Shown here piece after piece: positions 6,614 through 14,417 of a stretch of DNA of 64,000 nt. Each line of letters starts with the position of its first letter. Position 1 is the stretch's first letter. The notes under the pieces were generated by a model. It worked only from the letters and a program-made list of their open reading frames with translations. It was not told the DNA's origin and did not search any database. Position numbers and translations under genes: made by a program. The DNA lies in the NCBI GenBank assembly GCA_016716005.1, contig JADJXE010000001.1:1935001-1999000 (forward strand). The letters run 5' to 3'. The DNA comes from Acidimicrobiales bacterium (GTDB taxonomy: Bacteria; Actinomycetota; Acidimicrobiia; Acidimicrobiales; JADJXE01).

Positions 6614-9352
6614 TTGGCCATCTCGCACTCCGACCGCAACGGGTCGTCCCTCGTCCGTTCCGCTGGCACCGATGCCCACCACACCCTGGCGGCGCACGAG
6701 GTGCTTCTGCTGCTCGAGACCGACCAGCGCACCGGGCTGAGCAGTGCCGAGGCAGCCGCTCGCTTGGAACGCTTCGGGCGCAACACCCTGCCCGAGGCCG
6801 ACGTTGCGGGGTGGCCGCAGCGCCTCTTGCGCCAGTTCCGACACCCGTTGATCTACGTGCTGTTGGCTGCAGCCGCGGTCACGCTCGCGCTGAGCGAGGT
6901 GATCGACTCTGCGGTGATCTTCGGTGTGGTGCTCGTGAACGCGATCGTCGGGTTCGTGCAGGAGTCCAAGGCCGAGGCCGCGCTCGACGCGCTCCGTCGC
7001 ATGGTGCGGACCGAAGCGCGGGTCCGCAGAGACGGCCACCAGCTGACCGTCCCGTCCGAGGAGCTGGTGCCCGGGGATCTCGTTCTGATCGAAGCGGGTG
7101 ACAAGGTGCCCGCCGATCTGCGGCTGGTGAAGCTCGCTGAGTTGCAGGTCGACGAGTCGGCGCTCACCGGCGAATCCTTGCCCGTGGCCAAGGACGAGGT
7201 GGCACTGCCGGAAGCGACCCCGGTCGCGGACCGGCAAAACATGGTCTACTCCGGCACCCTGGTGACGCACGGGACCGGCACCGGGGTGGTCGTCGCGACC
7301 GGTGCGGAGACCGAGCTGGGCGAGATCCACCGCCTTGTCGGCACGGCGCAGAACCTGGCGACGCCGCTGACCCGCAAGCTCGCGTGGTTCTCCAAGGTGC
7401 TCACGGTCGCGATCGTGGCGCTGGCCGCGGTGACCTTCGTAGTGGGTGTGCTTCGGGGCCAGCACGCCACGGAGACGTTCACCGCTGCAGTCGCGCTCGC
7501 GGTGGGCGCGATCCCCGAGGGGCTACCGGCGGCGGTGACGATCACCCTCGCGATCGGCGTGAGCCGCATGGCTCGTCGCCGGGCGGTGATCCGCCGTATG
7601 CCCGCCGTCGAGACGCTCGGTTCCACCACGGTGGTGTGCTCGGACAAGACGGGGACGTTGACCGAGAACCAGATGACCGTGCAGACGATCTGGACGCCCC
7701 ACCATCGATACGAAGTGACCGGCCCCGGCTATCAGCCCGTCGGCGAGGTCCGAGATGCCTCCGGATCGGCGGTGTGCCTCGGCAACGACGAAGCGCTTCG
7801 GTGGACCTTGACCGCTGGCGCGTGCTGCAACGATGCCCGACTTCGTGACACCGAAGGCTCCTGGAGCGTGATCGGCGACCCGACAGAGGGTGCGCTCCTC
7901 GTGGCCGCCGGCAAGGTCGGGTTCGATTCGAAGAGCGCGAAGCAGCTCTTCCCTCGCGTCGCGGAGATCCCGTTCAGCTCCGACCGCAAGTACATGGCGA
8001 CGCTGCATGACGATGTCGACAGCGGCGTGCGCCGGGTGTTCGCCAAGGGCGCCGTCGAGCAGGTCCTCGCGTTGTGCCGCACGCGGATGCACAGCGACGG
8101 GGCGTGTTCGTCGCTGGACGGCCGGGAGGTGCTCGACGCCGCCGAGGTGCTGGCAAGCGACGGCCTGCGGGTGCTGGCCGTTGCGACCGGTTCGTTCGCT
8201 GACGACGCATCGTTCACCGCGGAAGCGCTCGGGGGCCGGCTGACACTGACCGGTCTCGAGGCCATGTTGGACCCACCCCGTCCCGCTGCCATCGCCGCCG
8301 TGGGCTCGTGCCACACGGCCGGGATCGACGTGAAGATGATCACTGGCGACCACGCCACCACGGCAGCAGCGATCGCCGGTCAGCTCGGGATCATCGCCGA
8401 CCACCACCAGGGTGCGATCCTCGTCGGTCCCGAGCTCGCCGAACTCGATGCGGGCGAGTACCCCGCAGCCGTGGAGCGGGCGTCGGTGTTCGCGCGGGTG
8501 TCACCCGAGCAGAAGCTCCGCCTGGTCGAAGGATTACAGGCCCGGGGTCACGTCGTCGCCATGACCGGTGACGGCGTGAACGACGCACCCGCACTCCAGC
8601 AGGCCGACATCGGTGTCGCCATGGGTCTCAGCGGCACCGAAGTGGCCAAGGAAGCCGCCGACATGGTCCTCACCGACGACGACTTCGCCACCATCGAAGC
8701 CGCGGTCGAGGAAGGACGCGGCGTGTTCGACAACCTCACGAAGTTCATCGTGTGGACCCTGCCGACCAACATGGGCGAAGGCTTCGTCATCCTCGTCGCC
8801 ATCCTCGTCGGCGCGGCCCTCCCGATCCTGCCCGTGCAGATCCTGTGGATCAACATGACCACCGCGGTGGCGCTCGGACTCATGCTCGCGTTCGAACCCA
8901 AGGAAGTCGGAATCATGCAGCGACCACCACGGGACCCTCGGCGGCCGCTGCTCACCGGCGCACTCGTGATGCGGATCGCGCTCGTCTCGGCCATGCTCGT
9001 CGGCGGCGCCTGGTGGCTGTTCGAGTGGGAACAGGGCAACGGGGCCTCCCTCGACGAGGCCCGCACCGCCGCGCTCAATCTGTTCGTGGCCGTCGAGGCC
9101 TTCTACCTGTTCAACTGCCGGTCACTGACACGCTCGGCGTGGCACGTCGGATTCCTCTCGAACCGCTGGGTGATCGGGGGCGTCGCCGTCCAAGCGCTCG
9201 GCCAGTTGGCCATCACGTACGCACCGTTCATGAACACCGTGTTCCAGACCGCTCCCATCGCGGCCGACGCGTGGCTGCGCATCTTGGCCGTCGCCACCGC
9301 CGCATCCATGGTTGTCGCGGTAGAGAAGAGGCTCCGCCACCGACCGGCCTGA
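6614..9352 (+). CDS. P-type cation-translocating ATPase (P2 class, Ca2+-ATPase/CtpF-like)
   Basis: The 912-residue protein has the full P-type set in order: an N-terminal cation ATPase domain (AHEVLLLLETDQRTGLSSAE), two helices, the actuator loop LTGES, the helix-4 motif IPEGLP, the phosphorylation site SDKTGTLT, the hinge TGDGVNDAPAL, and six C-terminal helices including QILWINMTTAVALGL. IPEGLP rather than CPC or SPC places it among P2-type pumps for Ca2+, Mg2+ or monovalent cations rather than heavy metals. It resembles the mycobacterial CtpF group. The start is TTG 6614 with GAGGGGG about 12 bases upstream. It probably forms an ion-homeostasis operon with the next two genes. Confidence 0.9.
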   Translation: MAISHSDRNGSSLVRSAGTDAHHTLAAHEVLLLLETDQRTGLSSAEAAARLERFGRNTLPEADVAGWPQRLLRQFRHPLIYVLLAAAAVTLALSEVIDSAVIFGVVLVNAIVGFVQESKAEAALDALRRMVRTEARVRRDGHQLTVPSEELVPGDLVLIEAGDKVPADLRLVKLAELQVDESALTGESLPVAKDEVALPEATPVADRQNMVYSGTLVTHGTGTGVVVATGAETELGEIHRLVGTAQNLATPLTRKLAWFSKVLTVAIVALAAVTFVVGVLRGQHATETFTAAVALAVGAIPEGLPAAVTITLAIGVSRMARRRAVIRRMPAVETLGSTTVVCSDKTGTLTENQMTVQTIWTPHHRYEVTGPGYQPVGEVRDASGSAVCLGNDEALRWTLTAGACCNDARLRDTEGSWSVIGDPTEGALLVAAGKVGFDSKSAKQLFPRVAEIPFSSDRKYMATLHDDVDSGVRRVFAKGAVEQVLALCRTRMHSDGACSSLDGREVLDAAEVLASDGLRVLAVATGSFADDASFTAEALGGRLTLTGLEAMLDPPRPAAIAAVGSCHTAGIDVKMITGDHATTAAAIAGQLGIIADHHQGAILVGPELAELDAGEYPAAVERASVFARVSPEQKLRLVEGLQARGHVVAMTGDGVNDAPALQQADIGVAMGLSGTEVAKEAADMVLTDDDFATIEAAVEEGRGVFDNLTKFIVWTLPTNMGEGFVILVAILVGAALPILPVQILWINMTTAVALGLMLAFEPKEVGIMQRPPRDPRRPLLTGALVMRIALVSAMLVGGAWWLFEWEQGNGASLDEARTAALNLFVAVEAFYLFNCRSLTRSAWHVGFLSNRWVIGGVAVQALGQLAITYAPFMNTVFQTAPIAADAWLRILAVATAASMVVAVEKRLRHRPA

Positions 9353-9373
9353 TGTCACCGAAGGGAACCCGAC

Positions 9374-9880
9374 ATGGAGATCCAGGTTCGAGAGCAGCAC
9401 CTACCGGGCATCGGGGTCCGCTACGACCTCGAACTCGCCGACGACCGAACCATGTTCGTCATCACCGACAGGAGCGGGACACGACACGTCGGACTCGTGG
9501 GCCAGAACGACGCCCCGGCCTGGCAGATCACGCTCGAGCCCGATCGTGCCGTGATGCTCGCCGCGCTCCTGCTCGGTGCACGCTTCACGCTCGACACCCG
9601 GGGCGAAGATCGTGTGGCCGCCGATGAGGTCGTCGTCGACACGATCACCCTCACCGACTGCTCGCCGGTCATTGGTGCCGCTGCCGCGGACATCAGGCTG
9701 CCCGGCGAGGACGCGTCAGTGCTCGCAGTCATCTGCGACACCACGCCAGAGCTCATCGAAGACCGGGCTCACCGCTGCCGCCCAGGCGATCGAGCAGTCA
9801 TCGCAGCGAGAGCCGCCGACATCGACGACGTCACGGACTACGTCCGGGGCCAAGGGCAAGTGCCCCAGCCAGAGACATGA
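9374..9880 (+). CDS. KhtT/TrkA-C-like regulatory subunit of a cation:proton antiporter
   Basis: The 168-residue product starts MEIQVREQHLPGIGVRYDLE, the typical N-terminus of KhtT-like antiporter regulators. DRTMFVITDRSGTRHVGLV follows, then an RCK_C (TrkA-C)-like end with TLTDCSPVIGAAAADIRLPG. KhtT-type proteins are cytosolic subunits that gate a CPA-family K+/H+ or Na+/H+ antiporter in response to pH or nucleotides. An antiporter of that type follows 109 bases downstream. The gene starts 21 bases after the ATPase stop. In usual KhtTU pairs the transporter is CPA2; the partner here is CPA1-like, which is slightly unusual. Confidence 0.75.
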   Translation: MEIQVREQHLPGIGVRYDLELADDRTMFVITDRSGTRHVGLVGQNDAPAWQITLEPDRAVMLAALLLGARFTLDTRGEDRVAADEVVVDTITLTDCSPVIGAAAADIRLPGEDASVLAVICDTTPELIEDRAHRCRPGDRAVIAARAADIDDVTDYVRGQGQVPQPET

Positions 9881-9989
9881 CCAGCTGCCAGGTCTTCGTC
9901 GGAGACGTGGGTGACGGCAGGCTCGGATTGCTGAGCTCCTTCGTGTGCCGACCAGGTCAGGGCACGCCCTTGCGGTCATCGATCACGAG

Positions 9990-11480
9990 ATGGTGAGCGA
10001 CGTGGGAACTGGCGCTGTGGATCCCGCCATCGTGATGGCGGTGGCTGCCGGTCTGGTCTTCATCGGGGTGCTCGCGAGCAAGGTTTCGTCACGCCTCGGG
10101 ATACCGGCGCTGCTGCTGTTCATCGCGATCGGAATGCTCGCTGGTTCCGAGGGCCTGGGCGGCATCGAGTTCGACGACTATGAGATCGCCCAGTCGGCAG
10201 GCGTGGTCGCCCTGGCGTTCATCCTCTTCGCCGGAGGGCTCGACACGCGCTGGTCAGAGGCCCGGCCCGTGGCTGGCCTCGGGGTCCTGCTCGCAACGGT
10301 CGGGGTGCTGATGACCGCCGTCATCGCTGGAAGCGTCGCAGCCCTTGTCCTCGATGTCTCGTGGAAGGTCGGACTGCTCCTCGGGGCGATCATCTCGTCG
10401 ACCGACGCCGCCGCGGTGTTCGCGGTGCTGCGGTCGCGCAGCGTCGGTCTGCGGGGTTCGTTGCGTCCCCTCTTGGAGCTCGAGTCCGGCAGCAACGACC
10501 CGATGGCGGTGTTCCTGACGCTCGCGTTCTTGGAGATGGTTGTCGAGCCTTCCACCACACTGCTCGACGTCGTCCCGATGTTCTTCCTGCAGATGACGGT
10601 CGGCGGCGCCGTTGGATTCGCGGTCGCACGTGCAGCGGTGCCGGTGATCAATCGTCTGCGACTCGAGTACGAGGGCCTCTACCCGGTCGTGCTGATTGCC
10701 GTCGTGCTGTTGACCTACGGAGTCTCCTCGCTGCTCGGCGGTAGTGGCTTCCTTGCCGTGTACGTCGCCGGAATCGCCATGGGCAACCTCTCGTTCCTGC
10801 ACAAGAAGAGCTTGATGCGATTCGCGGACGGGCTCGCCTGGCTGATGCAGATCTCGATGTTCCTCATGCTCGGCCTGCTCGTCTTCCCATCTGATGTCGT
10901 GTCGGTGGCGTTTCGCGGGCTCCTCGTCTCGGCGGTCTTGATCCTCATCGCCAGGCCCATCGCGACACTCTCGGTGCTTCTCCCGGGGCGCTACGGTGCC
11001 CGTCCCTCGCTCATGGTCTCCTGGGTCGGGCTTCGCGGCGCGGTGCCCATCATCTTGGCCACGTTCCCGCTCGTGGAAGGCGCCCCACAAGCCGAGCTGA
11101 TCTTCAACGTGGTCTTCTTCATCGTCATCACGTCGGTCTTGATCCAGGGAACGACGATTCCCCTTGTGGCCCGCTGGCTGCACGTCGATACCCCATTCCA
11201 CGAGCGACGAGTCGCACCGCTCGAGTTCGTCGGTTCGCCTGACGGCTCGACGGATCTCCATGAGCTCGTCGTGTCCGTGCACGGCCCGGCTGCGGGAAGA
11301 CAGCTCGTCGATCTCGGCCTCCCTCAGGGGGCGCTGGTCGTGCTCATCAGCCGAGGCGCCGACTACGCCGTGCCGCAGGGTTCAACCGTGCTGCATCCCG
11401 GTGACAACGTGCTCCTCCTCGCCCGACAAGAGGTGCTGCCCCTTGCACGCGAGATCGTCGAAGGACCACCGCAGACCTGA
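9990..11480 (+). CDS. K+/H+ (or Na+/H+) antiporter, CPA1 family with C-terminal TrkA-C domain
   Basis: The product of about 496 residues has some 12 hydrophobic segments. Motifs fit CPA1 exchangers of the CvrA/NhaP2 type: LAFILFAGGLDTRW, LGAIISSTDAAAVF, and LLELESGSNDPMAV, in which the ND pair is the ion-binding site. The last 90 residues after the membrane part form an RCK_C domain (VVSVHGPAAGRQLVDLGLPQ). It should exchange K+ or Na+ for protons. The start is uncertain: GTG 9945 is also in frame and neither has a good ribosome site. It is the third gene of the ion cassette 6614-11480, which is flanked on both sides by toxin-antitoxin relics. Confidence 0.85.
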   Translation: MVSDVGTGAVDPAIVMAVAAGLVFIGVLASKVSSRLGIPALLLFIAIGMLAGSEGLGGIEFDDYEIAQSAGVVALAFILFAGGLDTRWSEARPVAGLGVLLATVGVLMTAVIAGSVAALVLDVSWKVGLLLGAIISSTDAAAVFAVLRSRSVGLRGSLRPLLELESGSNDPMAVFLTLAFLEMVVEPSTTLLDVVPMFFLQMTVGGAVGFAVARAAVPVINRLRLEYEGLYPVVLIAVVLLTYGVSSLLGGSGFLAVYVAGIAMGNLSFLHKKSLMRFADGLAWLMQISMFLMLGLLVFPSDVVSVAFRGLLVSAVLILIARPIATLSVLLPGRYGARPSLMVSWVGLRGAVPIILATFPLVEGAPQAELIFNVVFFIVITSVLIQGTTIPLVARWLHVDTPFHERRVAPLEFVGSPDGSTDLHELVVSVHGPAAGRQLVDLGLPQGALVVLISRGADYAVPQGSTVLHPGDNVLLLARQEVLPLAREIVEGPPQT

Positions 11481-11570
11481 CGATCCCGTGCGGCCCATGT
11501 CCCGGCCGGACATGCCAGGCGATGAGCGCAGAGGTTCCCGTCCGGATCGTCCCACAGCGTCGGCACAGCC

Positions 11571-11851
11571 ATGAGCGGCTCTTCGGCGGCGTGCGCGAGA
11601 CCCGCGCTGTGCGGCAGTGGGGCCGAGGGAACCCGAGAGGTCAAGTCGGCCGAGGTCGAAGACCGGTTGCGCTTCGCGCTCCAGGTCGCCCTGCTGCTCA
11701 GCGAGCACGACGCACCGAGTGGTAGAGGCATGGTTCCAGGGACTGAACCCGCATCTCGATGACCGCTCACCGGCCCGGCTGCTGCGCGACGGCGACCTCG
11801 AAGAGGTCGGACCACTGGTGCTTGCTGCCGCGCGGGCGTTCCTCGTGGGCG
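11571..11851 (+). pseudogene. MbcA/Xre-type antitoxin relic (partner of a RES toxin)
   Basis: Three frames must be joined to read an MbcA/ParS-like antitoxin. These are GVRETRAVRQWGRG (the HTH end), SAEVEDRLRFALQVALLLSE (helix), then VVEAWFQGLNPHLDDRSPAR and VLAAARAFLVGG (the toxin-binding domain). Frame changes fall near 11637 and 11713. Such antitoxins bind RES toxins and their own promoter. The RES start codon overlaps its end (GTG 11852), as in intact pairs. The gene is clearly dead. Confidence 0.65.
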
Positions 11852-11953
11852 GTGAAGGCCGCCGGCGCTCCCGCCGAGGTGGTCCGGCTGGGGCGGCGTC
11901 CGGACCCGTGGAGCTGGCCCGATGTCCATCAGGGGCGTCGAGTGCCGTTGTAG
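11852..11953 (+). pseudogene. RES-domain toxin, N-terminal stub
   Basis: GTG 11852 opens 33 codons reading VKAAGAPAEVVRLGRRPDPW and SWPDVH, the N-terminus of RES toxins (R-x-G-r-x-P-d-P-W-x-W-p). After that it leaves homology and ends at TAG 11951. The break lies where the repeated element end (11935-12070) begins, so the toxin was probably cut by that event. It follows the decayed antitoxin directly, which confirms a former antitoxin-toxin operon. Confidence 0.6.
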
Positions 11954-12070
11954 CAGGTCAGGTCAGGTTGGGTGCGTGGTCCGGCGGGCGCCGCCGGATC
12001 CGGCCCCGTGATGGCCGGTGGAGTGCCGATCGGAGTGCCAAGCCCCGGTCGTCCCGCCGGCGACCGGGCT
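11935..12070. repeat. Diverged copy of the integrated-element end (no tRNA fragment)
   Basis: GTTGTAGCAGGTCAGGT at 11948-11964 is an exact 17-base match to 17451-17467. The following 90 bases align with the DNA after both tRNA-Arg fragments (13307-13405 and 17468-17545): a CCGGATCC/CGGAATCC block, then two spaced copies of ggaNTGCCa. On the minus strand all three copies keep the pattern G-x-P-x-G-x-P-P-x-x-T-x-P-D-x-A-A-x-A-G-P, suggesting a former coding tail. This copy interrupts the RES toxin. Confidence 0.55.
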
Positions 12071-12143
12071 AGTCCCGGGGGACTTCCAGGTAGCGACCGG
12101 GACGAGCCCGGGTTACGGTTGTTGCAGATAAGGAGGTGCCGGG

Positions 12144-12596
12144 ATGGCACGGGCGAGTGTGTTGTCGAGCGCAGTGCGGGTCGAGCCGAAGAAGGCGGAG
12201 CGAGAGTCGGCCGCCGAGGTCGCTCGTGCCGTGCGCGGCCGGACCCATTCGTTCACGCTCCAGCTCCCGGACGGTACCTCGGTGCCGTTGCCCCGGGCCC
12301 TCGTCGAGGTGCTGCGAGCGTCGGCCGGCGAGATGGCCGACGGCCACGCGGTGACGGTGCTCCCATCGGAGGTGAGCCTCACTCCAGCGGAAGCGGCCGA
12401 GCTGCTCGGGCTGTCGAGGCCCTTCATCGTCCGCCTGCTCGACGAGGGCGAGATCCCCTCCGAGCGGCTTCCTCGTAGCCGGCACCGGCGGGTGCTGCTG
12501 TCGGACGTCCTGGCGTTCCAGGCGAAGCGCGAGCGGCGCAAGGAAGGCCGCCGGCGGATCGCGGCGACGGTGGAGGAAGCCGACCTCCCGTACTGA
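12144..12596 (+). CDS. Antitoxin with excisionase/MerR-like HTH, partner of the PIN toxin
   Basis: The 150-residue product has an N-terminal part with SFTLQLPDGTSVPLPRALVE (about residues 36-55) and an excisionase-type HTH, LTPAEAAELLGLSRPFIVRL, then DEGEIPSERLPRSRHRRVLL and DVLAFQ (about 80-128). This is the actinobacterial antitoxin type that pairs with PIN toxins of the next gene's size. The ATG at 12144 has a perfect AAGGAGG 8 bases upstream, one of the few strong ribosome sites in this region. Its TGA overlaps the toxin ATG (TGATG), so the two are translationally coupled. A frameshifted relative lies at 16851-17083. Confidence 0.8.
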   Translation: MARASVLSSAVRVEPKKAERESAAEVARAVRGRTHSFTLQLPDGTSVPLPRALVEVLRASAGEMADGHAVTVLPSEVSLTPAEAAELLGLSRPFIVRLLDEGEIPSERLPRSRHRRVLLSDVLAFQAKRERRKEGRRRIAATVEEADLPY

Positions 12597-13174
12597 TGCG
12601 TCGTGTCTTCGCGGACAGCAACGTCCTGTTCCCGTTCTCGGTGATGGATCTGCTCTTGGCCCTGAGCGAGGACGGCGTCCATGAGGTCCTCTGGACCGAC
12701 GACCTGCTCGACGAGTGGGAGCGCGTGATCGTCAGGGAGCAGAAGCGCTCACAGGAGTCTGCGGCGCAGATCACCAAGGCGGTCCGCGAGTTCTTCACCG
12801 ACAGCAAGGTCGAGCGGGACGAGTACGAGCACCTCATCGAGGAGATGCCGGGCAAGGACGCCGACGACCACGCGCACATGGCCGCCGCCGTCACTCGGCA
12901 GCCGTGCACGATCCTCACCAGGAACGTGAAGGACTTCCCGTCGGCACCGCTCGCGAAGCGGGGCGTGCGGGTAACTGATCCCGACACCTACCTCTGCGAG
13001 GTCGTCGGGGAGCTGCCCGACGAGGTCGCCGACACCCTCATCCGGCTGGCAGCGGAGAAGACCAGACCAACCAAGACACCCCACGACCTGCTGGATGACC
13101 TCGAGCACGCCGGCGTTCCACGGTTCGCAGGACTTGTACGCCGGCTTCTCCAAGCCCTCTTCATCTGTGGCTAG
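12596..13174 (+). CDS. PIN-domain toxin (large, PIN_3-like)
   Basis: The 192-residue product begins MRRVFADSNVLFPFSVMDLL, with the first catalytic Asp in FADSNVLFP. It continues with VLWTDDLLDEWERVIVR, in which the Glu sits in the usual second position, then GKDADDHAHMAAAV and CTILTRNVKDFP, with Asp and Asn at the metal site. The C-terminal extension (from about residue 135) is helical and longer than in VapC. It should be an RNase held by the HTH antitoxin encoded just upstream. All key residues are present. It ends 69 bases before a displaced tRNA-Arg fragment. Confidence 0.85.
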   Translation: MRRVFADSNVLFPFSVMDLLLALSEDGVHEVLWTDDLLDEWERVIVREQKRSQESAAQITKAVREFFTDSKVERDEYEHLIEEMPGKDADDHAHMAAAVTRQPCTILTRNVKDFPSAPLAKRGVRVTDPDTYLCEVVGELPDEVADTLIRLAAEKTRPTKTPHDLLDDLEHAGVPRFAGLVRRLLQALFICG

Positions 13175-13243
13175 CGAGGTAAGAGACCGACTTGTCGGTT
13201 CCAATCACGCACGTACATCTCCCTACTGAACCAATCTCTCCTG

Positions 13244-13287
13244 AGCGCGCTCGGAGGGACTCGAACCCCCAACCTTCTGATCCGTAG
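13244..13287. repeat. Displaced 3' half of tRNA-Arg (attachment site 1) plus element end
   Basis: These 44 bases are identical to 19067-19110, the 3' half of the tRNA-Arg(ACG) gene from the anticodon loop to the 3' end. The upstream flank (CCCTACTGAA at 13221) also resembles the flank of the real tRNA (19044). The sequence then departs from the tRNA and matches the DNA after the second fragment at 17414. This is how an integrated element's far att site looks. The next 100 bases (to about 13405) are the shared element end. Confidence 0.8.
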
Positions 13288-13412
13288 GCGCTTCCGACGG
13301 GTCCGTCAGGTGGTGTCGAGTTCCGTTAAGGTGGGACGTCCGGTCCGGCGAGTGCTGCGGAATCCGGCTCCGTGACGCCTGGTGGATTGCCAAGGGGATT
13401 GCCAACCCCCGA

Positions 13413-13759
13413 TCAGGGGGAGGCCTCATCGCTGCTGATTCGATCGATCAGCGATTGCACCGCCCCTGCGAGCGGTCCGACGTCGTTGCCAACGACGTCC
13501 TGCACGATTGCGTGGTCGGTGTCGAAGTAGCGGTGCGCGAAGTGGTCCCGCATGCGGGCGACCTCCTTCCACGGCAGCCCGGTGCACCCTCCAGGAGGCT
13601 GGGATCGATGCCCTTCACCGCCTCGCCGATCTCGATGAGACGTACGCGAACCGCGTCGTAGACGAGGCCGTCGTGGAGATCGCCTCTCGTGAGATGGTCC
13701 CGGATCGCCTCGAGGGACTCGAGGATGTCGCGCAGACGAGCCTCGTCCTGGCGGCTCAA
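13413..13759 (-). pseudogene. hepT: HepT (HEPN toxin) copy 2, frameshifted
   Basis: TTG 13759 opens SRQDEARLRDILESLEAIRD and continues through RVRLIEIGEAVKGIDPSLLE. Near 13585 the frame breaks. The rest, PWKEVARMRDHFAHRYFDTD to SLIDRISSDEASP, is read in another frame. The RX4HXY motif (RDHFAHRY) lies after the break, so the product as encoded lacks its active site. It is 85-90 percent like the intact HepT at 17544-17891. A sequencing error cannot be excluded, but mntA next to it is also frameshifted. Confidence 0.75.
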
Positions 13760-14060
13760 AGCGGAACAGCCTCGGCCAAGACCTCGTCGCGCAGCCGCTC
13801 CCGCAGTGACGCCGGTGTGCCGACATCGACCTTCACGCCGAGGGCCTCCTCGAGCTCGACGCCGATCGAGAGGATCTCGATCGGTCGGGCAACGGGTTCT
13901 AGCTCGACCAGGAAGTCGATGTCGCTGCCCGGCCGCTCGTCTCCCCGAGCCACAGGTAGATGGCGACGGATCGTCCGTGATGGCGAGCGACGATGGCCTT
14001 GATCTCCTCGCGACGGGCCTCCACCAGCTCCCGCAACGGCGTCGCCTGGACGTCGGTCAT
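13756..14060 (-). pseudogene. mntA: MntA nucleotidyltransferase antitoxin copy 2, frameshifted
   Basis: ATG 14060 opens MTDVQATPLRELVEARREEI and reads to HHGRSVAIY. About 4 bases are then missing compared with copy 3, removing the Gly-Ser of the GSX10DXD motif. The rest (GDERPGSDIDFLVELEPVAR to LRDEVLAEAVPL) is in another frame and ends at TGA 13756-13758, overlapping the TTG start of hepT. The loss hits the AMP-transferring active site itself. Confidence 0.75.
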
Positions 14061-14417
14061 GGTCACAGAGTACGGGCCACAACGCTGTGAGACCGGCTGA
14101 GTCGCAGTTCGGCGGCGCTCGGCCGTGAGCGGCGCGCATATGCAGGCCACCCTCCGTCCCGGGGCTTCGGGACACTTCCACTCGTGGTTCGGGGGCAGTC
14201 CTCGACGCTCGAGAGGCGCCACAAGCCGGCGGTTGAGGGCATGTCGCGCCAGCATGCGGGACGTTGTCATGGGGCGCCCGGTATGGGCCGTTACCGAGTG
14301 GCCCGTGCCGAGCGGTGGCGCGCTGCACTCTGGCTGTTGTGTGCGTGTTCGTTGGCAGTTGGCAATGGCTCGCGCGGCTACGTCTACCGGGGATCGTTGT
14401 GCTGTGCTGGCCAGTGG
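14061..14417. other. Intergenic DNA without recognisable gene
   Basis: Between mntA copy 2 and the acyltransferase-like gene no frame looks coding. The block CGGTTGAGGGCATGTCGCG at 14231 recurs at 18290 behind mntA copy 3. So the duplicated unit runs past the toxin-antitoxin genes on both copies. Confidence 0.4.

Noticed and set aside
13223..13429. Short minus-strand frame reading into SDQKVGGSSPSERAQ-like text
   Set aside because: This text comes from translating a tRNA fragment and is a well-known artefact; the similar frames at 17368-17703 and 19065-19394 are the same.
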